Positions 13,701-25,700 of a stretch of DNA of 64,000 bases are shown piece after piece. The notes under the pieces are model-generated. The model did no database searches. It worked only from the letters and a program-made list of their open reading frames with translations, and had not been told where the DNA came from. The translations under genes and the position numbers were made by a program. Position 1 is the stretch's first letter; each line of letters starts with the position of its first letter. This stretch comes from Symbiodinium natans (Eukaryota > Sar > Dinophyceae > Suessiales > Symbiodiniaceae): the NCBI GenBank assembly GCA_905221605.1, contig CAJNDS010002298.1, forward strand, positions 72,001 through 136,000. The letters are read 5' to 3'.

Positions 13701-14238
13701 AAGCCGGCACTAGCTGCACCAGCTCTGAAGCTCGCAGACAGGTCCCAACAATCGCATTCAAGTTCCTGAAATCTCAACCTCTTAGCGGCGCAGCTCTCCA
13801 GTCCTACCATCTCGGGCTACTTACTCAGCGATCTCAGCATCTAAGGCCCTAGGACCCCTGATTCCCCTTGCGTTCGATCTCCGTACCCGTGATCCCGCCG
13901 TGTCGGGCATGTTGTACCTGTCCGCACATGTCCGCACAGTGTTTCTGGAATAGGGTTCGTAAAGAACTGTGCAACAGCAAGTTTTGTGGCAAAACGGAAA
14001 TGCTGACATTAGTATTCCGTGACCAACGACAGCCATCATCGACACATACAACACCTCCCAAACTTGTTTTTCTTGACTATTCGATGGCCTCGGAGCAGCT
14101 TTGGGATGGGAATAAGGGACAAGGTCCTAAATTTGTCCTTGCTTGGCACACTGGAGGCCGGTCACCTGCCCTGGATCCCAACTGGGAGATCTGCAAAAGG
14201 GCCCGAATCACCCCAACAGCGGGGAACTTGGCAGTCCC
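10737..14238. other. No supportable gene
   Basis: Short ORFs only, on both strands. No telomere-type array, long microsatellite or recognisable motif is visible until the ubiquitin-like similarity begins at about 14239. Confidence 0.45.
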
Positions 14239-14920
14239 GCTTTGTCGGTAAGCAGTTGCAAACTCTTTCGCATTACCGCTTCCAAAAGGAGTCGACGTTG
14301 CATGTGGTACGGCGCTGCCGCGCCTTCTTCGCGTCTTGCAGATTTGTGTCTAAGAGGTTGACGGGCAAGACCATCACGTTGAACATGGGGAGGTCGGGTG
14401 CAAGTCGAACCAAATCGCCGTTGCGCATGGTGCGCTGGCATGCAAGATCTTGTCGCAATGTTGGTATGCGAGACCATCACGCCGAACATGCAGAGGTCGG
14501 ACACCATCGACAACGTCACAGAACAATATTCTAAGGACAAGGAAGGCATGACTCGCTGAATCGTAATGAGCAACCGAAGGACTGCCACACGTTCTCGGAG
14601 AACAACAGTCAATGCTGCATGTGGCGGCACGTCTGCGAGTTGGCATGCGGATGCTATCAAGATTTTGGCCAAAACGAGGAAATTCCGCTCAACGTGGAGG
14701 CCTCGGACAACATCGCCAATGTGAAAGCCAAGGCCCGGACATGGAAAGCCTACAGACCTTCGTCAAGAACGTGACAGGTAAAGCATGACAAGCATCCCGC
14801 CTTACCAGCCAAGTTTGGCTTCTGCAGAAACCAGTCTGCAATGCGACTCTATTTTGGGTTTAGCAGCATCCAGAAGGAGCCAGCGCATCACTTGATTCTG
14901 CACGCAGCGTGCGCATGGAC
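14239..14920 (+). pseudogene. Decayed tandem polyubiquitin relic
   Basis: Segments that align in order with ubiquitin recur along about 680 bp, roughly three 228-bp repeats. Bases 14239-14324 read RFVGKQL then YRFQKESTLHVV, the C-terminal half, with the EDGR loop deleted. Bases 14338-14399 give KRLTGKTITL. Bases 14440-14548 give a second N-terminal half (SDTIDNV, KDKEGM), followed at 14575-14640 by a scrambled C-terminal half. Bases 14650-14742 give LNVEASDNIANVKAKA. Bases 14752-14783 give QTFVKNVTGK. Bases 14860-14915 give SSIQKEP and HHLIL. Frames shift between pieces, stops interrupt, and the Gly-Gly ends are lost. It is therefore a pseudogene, not a coding polyubiquitin. Similarity was recognised by eye against the conserved family sequence. 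Confidence 0.85.
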
Positions 14921-15881
14921 ACCAAGTCGTTGGCCAGCAGGACTCTGATGTGGGGCCGTGTACCATGGATTTGGTCTTGGTATCTTTGGAAAGGTTCGGT
15001 GCGGCACAGCGCGACATTTTCCGCTTCAGAACTGTGGAAAGTCTTCTTACTAGTGACACAAGACGATGTGCGCAAACGTGCACGAGCTCAACATCTCAGA
15101 CTCTCAGACCACGTGAACTTCACACACCAATGCCCACTCGGTCTGTTGACCGTACAACATGCAAGAAGAGTGTGTTGCCATGCTATGCTTGAGATTTGAA
15201 ATCCCTTCCCACCTCAAAGAAGCGGACACCAGGGCTACGCCACTGCCTCGGGTTTCCAAGGGTAGAAACATGCAAAAGCCGCCAGACCACCCAGGCCTTG
15301 AACACATGCCTCTTTTGTTTCCGATCTGCGCTTGGGTCTCAAAAAGGGGTCCCGGAGCTTCAGGGCCGAGGTGGGCAAACCGTGACAAACCATGGCAAAC
15401 ACGCTTTGGGCGGAATGTGCGCGCACGCTTCAGTTTGTCAATGGAGCTCGAGAAGGACAGGCCTTTCCGCATGCTTGGGATTAAACCCTCAACATCCTGA
15501 ACCCGCGGCAATGATCTTGGCAGACGCTTTGTGGGCCAGAAGGCAGCTTAATAAGGCACAAAAGCGTGGTCTCCATGCGTGTCGTAGTTATGGACATGCT
15601 TGCCTTGGCCCTGCCGACATTAATCAAGAGTTTCGGGGATTCTCAAAGAGGCTCTTCTTCGTACCCCTGCGAGTCTTGTTGGGGGTCCATGTGTGGGACC
15701 ATTGCTGGACCTGCCCTGCGATTACAACCTGTAATCAGGATCCAAGCTTTGCAGCCGCGTACATGCAACAACAGAGACTCCATCCTAGCGCTTCGATGCT
15801 CTTCTTCGCCTCGCTTTTAAGGCGATTTGGGTGACGACCTGTCCCAAATCAACCAGGAACGCCTGCAAGTTTGCAGGGTGC
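14921..15881. other. Region downstream of the last mapped thioester-protein exon
   Basis: The 3' end of the macroglobulin-like gene (minus strand) should lie here or lower, because the exon ending at 15882 leaves an open phase-1 codon. One candidate C-terminal piece is at about 15545-15600 (minus; contains HNYDTHGDHAFVPY then TAA), loosely resembling the YDYY-containing tail of the family. I could not confirm it or find the rest of the receptor-binding domain. No plus-strand gene is supported. Confidence 0.35.
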
Positions 15882-16717
15882 CTGAAGCTGACACCGCGAT
15901 CTCGTTGGCACCAGTTGCCACCGCAGGTGTGAAGCTTTGGAGCACATCCATGTTCCTCGCAGCGGGTCAAACACATGGCATTTTTTCATGGCAATCGCAG
16001 CAAGGCCATGCCGTTGTGCATCACAAGGACCCTGTCACAGTGTCACATTCAGGCGAACAAGACAAAGGGCAAAAGTGCTCAAGTTGCTGATGGGAGTTGT
16101 TGGTTGCAAAGACCCCGGAGAACCATTAAGAGACGTATTGAGACTCCCTCGATTCCATTCGTCCCTGGGAGTTGAGGAAGTCGAGGGCTTTTCGCCGTTT
16201 GGTGGCCCGGGCAGAGATCTGGCCAAGAGGCGCGGTATTGATCTGCAAAGTCTCCTGGAAGCTGCCGCCATTGCCCACCTTCAAACAGCTGAGCTTTTTT
16301 TAATGCCGGGATAACCCAGTATTTGCAGCCAATTCTCTGCATGAACCTGCGCCTGCAAGAAAGTTGGACATAGTTCCCCACATGCCGAATCCTTACTTTA
16401 GCGGCGTTGTGGAACATGTTGCGCCTGAACGCTCAGATCCACGTTCTGCCCTGCTGCCGTGGCGTAGCTTCCCAAGGCATTCAAGGCGACAACTGTATCC
16501 TGCAGCCAGCGCATGTTGAGATGAGCCATCATGCATATCTAGCTTCTGGAGCCATCATAGAAACTCTAGGAGCACCCAGAATACTCCAAGAATAGAGCCA
16601 ACTGATCCGAAACGAGCATGAGTCGCGGCTACAAGCACCTGCGCTTCAAACCCCCCGAACTAAACATAGTGAAGCCGTGAAGCCTGCGTGGAGACGAATC
16701 CGCCCGTGTCGCTGCGC
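15882..16717 (-). CDS. C-terminal thioester-domain and CUB exons
   Basis: 16717-16684 gives [11 protein letters not shown], 16499-16425 gives [18 protein letters not shown], 16278-16196 gives [13 protein letters not shown], and 15955-15882 gives [19 protein letters not shown]. These follow the end of the thioester domain and the second CUB half in family order. Introns are 130-240 bp. The first two are unmistakable. The last two match only at pattern level (a Phe/Val-rich strand, then ...VLQ...), so they are somewhat less certain. Confidence 0.75.
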
Positions 16718-19700
16718 CTCGCGTTCTGGGATGGTGCATTATGTTTGGTTTAATTCCGGGTTGCGTTCGTCTATTGCGTTCTTAATCTGTGGGTTCTTCG
16801 CTGGCCTCTGAGAGATTGACGCCTCTTTAATTATGGCTCTGTCTCTTGTGCCTCAGGGCAGGTCGGCTTCAAGCATCAAGGACATTGTGGTATGTAACGC
16901 ACATCAACGCTTCTATCTCCAGTTCAGCGTTCTGTTAGAAATATCCTGAAGTTCGACATGCAACGACGCCGGGAAGAAAACGCAAGTATGCCCGCGGCCC
17001 CATGCACCCCGACTTCCAGCAGAAACAGCGTCAGCCTCTCCAGAAGCCAGCGGACAGCTTGAAATGCCTGACTGAGCTGTGGTCATTCAGAAACAATCCC
17101 TGTATCCGACGTCTAGGACAAGGCCGTCACTACCGTAGCCCCACTTACGCGTGCCAAGCGTCACTCTTTGTCTTGTATGGAAGATTAATTTTTCAGAGCC
17201 AACAGATCTTGCAACAGTTGCGTTACATCAGGTCAGCCTAAGCTCGCTACATTTGTGGTGAGCTCGAGGTTTCTGGTGGCTTTCGGGATCTCCGGAGTCA
17301 AAGCAGCTTGCTTTTTCATGGTGGTCCAGGCGGACCCAGGGAGATGATATAGAAATACTCAGAACAGCAGCTTGGACAAGAGAATGAGCGCTCTGGAGTC
17401 TTTTTGTGTGGTGCGTTGTGGCACGTTGTGGCACGGTGTGGTACCGTGCGGTTGCTCGGTTGGACTCGGTTGGGCCTCCGTGAGGCGCCCCGCGGACGTG
17501 AGGGCAAGGATGCCGTAGCCCGTCATCCTCGGCACCCGCTACCGCTTCAAGCCTGTTGACTCTTGACAGCGCCCGGCTTGTTGAGGCTTCAAGGGACAGT
17601 CAAAACTTGAAAAACACTGCTAGAAACCCCCCCCCCCCGCCCCCCCGAAAACAGTTGTTCTCGCAAGCTGCTCCACATCCTTGGCAGCCGATCTGCCTGG
17701 ACAACGACATGGACTTGGGGGTTGCACGACCGATGTATCGGAATGTTCCATGTAGAATGACCTTTGGGCATCAGGTGGTCTACGGCTGCGCCAACAGAAG
17801 AGAGGATCTGCATGATCACGCAGGCGCGTGGCCCTCAAATGCGCTCCCAGGGTGGTTGTAGCCCTCGCGCTTTGTAGGTGCCGGGACTTGCGTCGGTCTT
17901 TGACAGCGCCATTGACTGTCGGGCCTTCGCTGGCAGAAGTCCAAAACCTCTTGCCGTCGGCCGTGCTGGAGATTGCCAAGACCTGCACTGACTGCTCAAG
18001 CATGGTGGGTTGGCATGTTCCCTCTTATATTGACCGTCCTTGATAGGGATTACAGTACCCCCTATTATACTCCCGATCAAGGATTATTTTTAGTATAAGG
18101 GGGAACATCCCAAAATGGTGGGTGTTATGCTAAGGAACTCTGACTCTACTTGTAGGCGGGCATCGGTTCGAAATCTATCACACAAGCGCAAGACTGACAG
18201 CTGCGAACTGCGCCATTTTCAGCACATGACACACTTTCTGCTTTTGTGTCGCCAAGGCCTCCGATGCGATCTTATCAGAGGTCCACTGTCCTGCAGATTG
18301 CTTCGATTTGGCAGGCACACACACAGACACACAGACACACAGACACACAGACACACAGACACACAGACACACAGACACACAGACACACAGACACACATAG
18401 AGAGAGAGACAGACAGAACAGCAAGGTTTCTTCGGACCCGACTTTCCCACCGGCTTCCCCAAGGAATCTTCTGGCAATGCTCCTGCCAAACCCAACGCTT
18501 GTGCACGAAGGAGCACCTGCAAGAACATTACCAGCAGACCCTCTCGGGAGCTATCCCACACCTGGGGAAAGTTTCCCCCTCCGACTTTCATGCGGGCGGG
18601 GGGGCGGGGATGGGGGCGGGGAGGAGGTGGTCATGGGGGGGATCAATGGCCTCTGGTTGCTTCTCTTGTGCCGTCCTACGTACGCCCATGCATGTGAAGA
18701 GAAGTCCGCTGTGGGGCTGAAGGGCCCAGGGAGCTCCCCGACATGAAAAGCAAAAAAGGGACTTCTTTCTACACAGACGAGGACCTTCCCGTACCTCTCT
18801 GCCGAAGTCAACTCTCCCGAACATGAAAAGGGAACCGCTCCCTGCTTGGAACCCTAGAGGGCAACAGCAATTCTGGCACTCACAACTCTGCTTCAGCTTG
18901 GCCACTGTGTAGTCAGAGGGACCGGAAGCAGAAGACAAGTACCTGGTCTTGCAGGGGTGATACCTGCCCTGCTAACATACTTCACGAACTGCATGGCACC
19001 CCATGGGTATAGTCGTTATCCATGGCTTTTTCTGTAGTCAGACCTCGTTTGGACCCTTGCTGTTTGCGTCCAGCTGCGCCGCAGCAGAAGTGAGCGCATT
19101 CGCAAGGCCGGGCGCGGAGAGGTTCGGAACCTCCACGGAAGCCTGGCCAGGACATCTTGCTAGGTTGTGGTTGCTTTGGCTTGGCCATCCGTCTATAGGA
19201 ATGTTAACAAACTGCTGTCCATGAGCGGTGAACCCGACGCAGCCGATGTGTTTAGGAGACAGCTTCACCAGCCCTTCTTTATGCCCCAGAGCGGCACAAT
19301 CCGGGAAAACCCCCCCCCCAGACCCAGCCGACCCTGGAAAGCGCAGACGTGACGAAGGCCGACAGGGCAAGCGTGGGGCTGCCACTGGTGCCTCCCATCA
19401 TCTCCTGCAACTTTCGAAGCGCAGGCTGTTCGAATCCGATGTTGGCTCCTTGCCCTCCGCATCCCTACTTGGAACTTGAAATTGCCTGTGAAGCGGCAAA
19501 GCTGTCCCAAGCATGCAAGACTGCAAGACCCAGGAAAATTGTCGATCAATGTCGGAGTTTTCTCATGGGCTCTTGAAGGACCGACGGCTCCTGGTGGATC
19601 ACGGTGCCCACGCTGCGAAATGAGCCGTCGGCCTGCAGCAGGACTCAGGAAATGTCAGGAAATTCAGGATGCACAACTCGGGCAGTATGCTACCTTCCCA

Positions 19701-22700
19701 TGGTACTGTCATGCCTTTCATTCGCCAACGCAAGTCTGGCCCGTACGGCACCTGCTGCAGGCCGATGAGGAAAGAGGCAGCCTGTGCCAAGATGCCTGGC
19801 ACACCACGGCGCAGCGGATTCTTGTCACACATAAACCCCGCATTCGAAGACGTCGAGCATGTTCGCCACATGTCTACTATCTACGACTCGGCCTGATTGG
19901 AGGCATCTGCTGGTTGTTCAAAAGCATTTTTTAATTCGTTGCTGGATCGGAAACGGTCTCAAAAAGATCTGCAATAACCACGGCTCTGCCACTGGTGTCC
20001 ACCGCCACAAGACCAGTGCCATGAACCTGAGAAGCAACTCTGCCCTCACAACGGCGAGGGAAGTGTCTCAAAGCTTTCAAGGTCCCGAACTCAGGGCAAT
20101 GGCTGCAGTATGGGTTTTCTGGTTGGGTTGGGGACCGCTTGGGACATGGGCCTCGGCGAAGACCCGCAAGACGAAGGCTGTAAGCCAGGTAGAGCCAGAC
20201 TCGTCGCTCCTGGCAAGGTCCCCCAGTCCCCTCCTAGAATATCCGCCTTGAAATTTCCAGCGCAGCCCCGCGTCGAAATCGAGGGTGTGTAGTGCAAGAA
20301 ACCTGGGCACCCGGCTTCCCAAAAGCCGAGAAGGATCCGTCGTCATGTCGATAGGTCAGCTGGCGCCCGTATCCTGGTGGCATCTTCCGTGTTTTCACGC
20401 GCCACAGGCCGCTACAGCGCCGCTACCTGTACAGCTGCTCCACTGCATGGTTCAGAACTGGTTCAACCCGGGGCCTACCACCATGTTGTTGACCACTCGC
20501 TGGCGCAGATCTGGGGTCCTAAGAGTGACAGATCTGCTTTGAGATTCCAGCGCTTGGGGGAGGCGGATTAGCTGTGTAGAGCCTTTGTTGTCGAGCAGGG
20601 ACACATCTCACATCTCGAATTAGTCTCTGAAGGCTTAGGGCTTAGGGTATAATGACGGTTTGCCGCAGGGTTTTGGGTTTTGGGTTTATGGGTGGGATGG
20701 GGGCCGGGGCTAACATGGCAGGGCGGGGGTGACTGACACGCGACGCGGAACCATACATTCATTCAGCCTGAGCCAATCTCTGCCTGCCAGGTTGACACAG
20801 GCTACGCCATCTTGCTGGCTGCAACCGAACATAGGACTTTGAGCTCTCCACATAAAAACAAGACTGGATGTGGAGGTGGCCTTGGTGATGATGGTCTTAT
20901 CATACTCTGCTCAAGCATTACCAGCATCTGACTATTTTACGGATCTCTAAGGTGGCTTAAGGGCCATATTAGGAGTTTATTAAGGGAACCCCATATGAGG
21001 AGTTTTAGGAGTTTATTAAGGGAACCCCCATATTAGGAGTTTATTAAGGGAACCCCCATATTAGGAGTTTAGTAAGGGAACCCTTTAAATGTTGATTCTG
21101 AGCGGGGCCAGGCGGCAGCTTCGCTGTGGCCAACAGGTACTTGGCCACGTAAACGTTGGGCGCCAGCGTGATCATGTTCTGCTCGCCGCATCCTCGCAGT
21201 CTGTTTAAGGTAAGCTTTTATATATATAAATATACTCTATATACATACTCTCTATATCTATATATACTCTCTGTATATATATATATATGCATATATATAT
21301 ATATATATATATGCATATATATATATATATATGCTCTGCTTAAGCCTTGGGCTTGGGCCCGCCTGTCGGAATCTGCAAGAGTCGCTCCAATCCAGAAATG
21401 GTTGGGCCCAACAGGTCGCCAACGGCACTGACCTGAGATCTTGAGCGAACATCCACCAAAGAGGCCCAAGGTGTCAGCGAGGGAAAGCCCGAACGTTCTA
21501 TTCGGCCTTATGCGGCCTGAATCAACTTGCCCCACATCCAAGCTATCCGGCCTGCAGTCGCGCGGAGCCTTCTACGGCCTCCGCTGGCAGTGACAGCGCC
21601 AGCACAGCCTCTGCTGAGGCAGAACCTGCAGATAAGGACAGTGAGAGCAGTTGAGTTGGGACCAGGACTTTCCGGTTTAGTTCTGTGACTGCTACGAAAG
21701 CAGAGTTGAGGTTCTGAGCCTCTGCGCACCATCTTCGGGCGCTGGGCTTGGGAAGAGTCTAACAGAGTCTAACACACACGTTCAAGGGGGTTGGGGTCCG
21801 AAGATCATTCGGATTGCGAAAGATGCGGGAATGGAGCTAATGCTGCTACGGACACAATCTCAACAGAATTCGATTAGCAAGTTTTCTTTGAAAACGATGT
21901 CAGGCCCTTTAGAGTGTTTCAAGCTCAACACCAAAGGTCCCACAGCTGCAAATGCAAGTGATGATACGAATTGCTGTGCTACTCAAAGATACCAAGCGTT
22001 AGACACAACCGAGCAGCTCGTGAGATCGATCACCACGCTCTTGGTCTCGCGTTGGGGGACACCCTGCAGGATGACGGTTGAAAGCGTGCTCGCTTCGGAA
22101 AATGCAAGCGACAACTGTGTTGACACATTTGATCAGGATACCCAACTCGAAAGCCTCGAAAGCGCTGGATCAAAAAACGGAAGAGGCAGGCAGACCCCAG
22201 GAAGAAGAGTGAAGGGACTCAGTAGGGGGGGGACGGGAATCTGAGGGGAATCTCATATTAACCTTTCCTGGCAAACCTCGCCCAGTCCTCTGGCTTCACG
22301 AGGAGTGGCTTCCTCAGGGCATCGCTGAATGCTCCGCTGCTGGCGGAAGCCTGACGAGTCGGCGAGTCGAAGGGAAGCAACTTAAGCAACTCTTTGCCAC
22401 ATCATGCTAGAAGAGGCAAGAGACAAGAGAGAGATTTACAAGGGAGAACTGCAGAATCCACGATCAACGTCCGCTCATTCTGGCCTCGAGCAGGAAAGAG
22501 CCCAAGGCCTGCAAATTCAACTGCCACAGAAAGCATGACATCTGAACATGCGTTGGATGAAGAAGAGTTCAGAGTGCTCCCGATGAGATCTCGTCGGGAA
22601 TGTTGGGGCTTTGGGGAGCTGGAGTCAATTCGTGATCGTTGCCCCAGCCTTCGGCCGCAACCGCAGCGCGTGACCTTGTGCTTGGGAAGGTCGTGAAGCA

Positions 22701-25700
22701 TGGACTGCGCAACCTCCTACGGAAGTCCTTAATTCTCTTAATTCTGAGGAAACAACTATGAAAAACTGTTAGGCCCCCTTCGAGAGCAACGAAGGGAACC
22801 CAAGCAGCTCAGACAGCCTCCATCCTGTCTTAGAGCTTCCAAACCAACGACCTTCTGAACCTACTGCTGCATGGAAACCGAAGCGACAGAATATGCCCGT
22901 CAGCCCGATAACAAAACACTCCACATGCGACCAGATCCTTCGCACTCGTCAAATTGAGCCCCCGCTTTGCCACTTCCCGAAAGGTCGCCAAGCGGCGCGT
23001 GGCGCCTCCTTCTGGCACGGAAAGCTGAATGGATGCCTGAGGTGTTCCGAACTTGGATGCAGATGTCAACTGTGACTTGGAAACTTGGAAGGGTTTGCTG
23101 CAATCTGCCGTTGAGAACGTCAAAGAGCAGAGCTCTCCAAGTGCACCTCCCGAAATTTCACTCCACTCAACCCCGTGTTGTTTCTTCGGGACGGCTCAAA
23201 ACCTTGCTGGGGTCGGCTGCCTCGCCGCTGACCAGCTCCACTTCGGGGGGAAGAGTCACCTTGGAGACAAGTACGGGCGGTGCAGCTTCCAGAAAGTCGC
23301 AACTTGGCTATGCCAACCCAATCGCCTCTCTCCGACATGAAAACTTGTTATGGTCGGGTGATGCAAGGGATTTCTTCATGTCTCTTTCTTCCTCACTCGG
23401 GCAGGAGGGGCCGGGTGGACACCCAGCGAGGAATGGGCGAGGAGAACGGTTGACACTGAGAGTGGGGAATAACCAGCACGGCAACCAAGGCAGGACAAAA
23501 GGAAAGACAGAACGGAAGAAAGAAAGGACAAGAAAGAGAGAGAGATAGAGATAGAGAGAGAGAGATAGAGATAGAGATAGAGATAGAGATAGAGATAGAG
23601 ATAGAGATAGAGATGGAGATGGAGATGGAGATAGAGATAGAAATAGAGATAGAGATGGAGATGGAGATAGAGATAGAGATAGAGATAGAGACAGAGGGGG
23701 GAGGGGGAGGGGGAGGGGGGAGGGGGGAGGGGGGGAGGGGGGAGGGGGAGGGGGAGGAAGGGGGGGAGGGGGGAGGGGGGAGAGGGGAGGGGGGAGAGGG
23801 GAGGGCAGGGGAGAGTGCCCACCGCCGGAGGCCCAGCCCCAGAGATCCCTGGACCGATCGTGCTTTGCATTGTATATCGCACAGACGGCCGAACCTGAAT
23901 CTCCCTCCCTGGCCTGGAGTTGCGCATCCAGGGTGCCACTGCCTTCGGCATAGTTGAACACCGCCAGAACGAGCTCCACATCCTCGCCTGTCGAGAGCTC
24001 AAGATCAAGATGGCCGTATTCCAACAGCACCCGGAGGCTGAAGGAGCCCCTCCACGGAGCAGCAGCCGTGAGCCCCTTCTCTGCACCACTTCGCACCTCG
24101 AACGGAGGCGTAGGGCAGCCGCATCTCGACGAAGAAAGGCTTGAAGACGCGGAGAGGCACCCTACAGGGATCCCTAGTGCCCGACTGTGCTAGGCGTGGT
24201 GTCTGCCGGCACATGGTGGCAGCGGGCACCTTATCCCCTTCACCTCTTTAATTGCAGCCTTTGCATATCGTTGCGCATTCCGAATGTGTCTGATGTCTGT
24301 GCATCAGAAGGCTTGAGGATGAACTTCGGAAACCATACTCAGAGGCACTGCCAAGATGCTCGCTGCGAACGGCCGAAATCCCGTCCGGCGAGGTGGCGAA
24401 GGCCTTCCGAGGAAGAAGGAGAAGGAGAGAATTGTGCAAAGAAGTTGTGCTGCGCACCCCTGGAGGTGGAAACTACCCATCGAAACCCTGAGTGGCCGAG
24501 AGTATAGCTCTCACGCTGCTGCTGTTCGAGTGCATCCTTGTTCCACAGAAGATTCGACATTTCAATAGGAGTGTCTCGGAGGCTTACGCTCTGCGTGGCA
24601 CTTGCAAGCGGCACAGCAGAAGTAAGCTTCATCTTCGAGAACTCTGACGAGCCGTTTGGACTTCGGGGTCTAGCACGGGGACTGCAAGCCCTCATCCTGA
24701 ATCCCTCGCGCCTCAAGGCTCCATGTTGTGATGGTGTCCGGAGCAGTCACCGGCAGCGTAGCGCTGGCGCCCTTTTGTGTGGCTGGGGCCCACGTCTTGA
24801 GGTGTTCTTGTGGGTCTCATGACATCTGAGGATCATGAAAAGCAAAGAGAACGGAACCCCGCTCCGCCCTTAGCGGCCTAAACCTCCTCAAAAGCTTCAC
24901 GCGGGTTCATTCCCTCATCACAGCGCGTGGTTGTGGCCCACACACAACAAATTCCCCCCCCCCCCGCCCCCGGCCCCTCGGCCGCCCAATCTGACCCATG
25001 CTATGAAACTCTATGACTCTATGAGCGCAAAAGACCGCCTTTCTTCTGTCAATTTGAGCCAAGCCACGTTGGCACCTGGCACATGGCAGGAGGACTCAGG
25101 TAGTGCGATGCAAGGATGCTTCCCATCATCTTGAGTATCATAGATTCGCACATCCTCCCAAGCGAGCCTCCAGCAAGCGCGACGTCCGTCCAAATCCTTG
25201 TGGGATGCACAGCGATGTGCATGTGAGAGTGACTCTTCTTCTGCAGGTGATGGCAGAGACGGATTGGCCACATGCGCACGCGTGCACGCAAGCTCGTGCA
25301 CACACGCACGTGCACACCCGCGTGCCGTCACACCCGCACACCCGTGCACCCGCACCGCTGTGCACCTGAACAGGCGCACCTGGCCCCGCAGCTGATGTAA
25401 CAGCAACAAGTCTACAAGTATCGACAGCAGTCAAGATTTTGGCATGTCCACAAATCTCATTCGTGCAAAACGGCATGTTCTCATTCCTTTGCAATTTGTT
25501 ATGACCTTGCGCGGCCGTTCTAAATCTTCCGGGGGCAAAGGGTCGCCTCCACTCTCAAATATTCTCGGGAATAAACGACAGAAAGTCGGTCAGGCATGAT
25601 GCTGTCTGCTGGCTTAGTGTCTTCGCAATCATGTCCAGGGTACTAGAATTGTGCCTGGTTCCGACAGCCAACTTCTCAACCACTTCTCAACCACCTAACC

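Noticed and set aside
15545-15600. C-terminal exon of the thioester protein (HNYDTHGDHAFVPY, stop)
   Set aside because: Similarity to the family tail is weak and no splice junction links it to exon 15955-15882; kept only as a candidate.
16600-16665. Decoy exon reading FGGFEAQ and VLVAATHA after the GGFVSTQ exon
   Set aside because: Exon 16499-16425 ([13 protein letters not shown]) is an exact family match in the right phase.
18120-18185. GGTTCGAA T-loop-like sequence (similar ones near 19430, 35370, 41780)
   Set aside because: No matching acceptor, D-arm or anticodon stem could be folded around any of them.
18178-18591. Val/Cys-rich minus ORF across the ACACAG repeat
   Set aside because: Repeat artefact; only 18516-18451 ([17 protein letters not shown]) is a supported exon.
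20210-20300. Read-through reading [10 protein letters not shown] before SDESGSTW as exon
   Set aside because: The upstream exon 20373-20316 ([16 protein letters not shown]) joins in frame by a GC donor and fits the family far better.
23308-24096. 262-codon minus-strand ORF rich in Pro/Ser/Leu
   Set aside because: It reads through a microsatellite and an intron. Only 23987-23914 within it is a supported exon.
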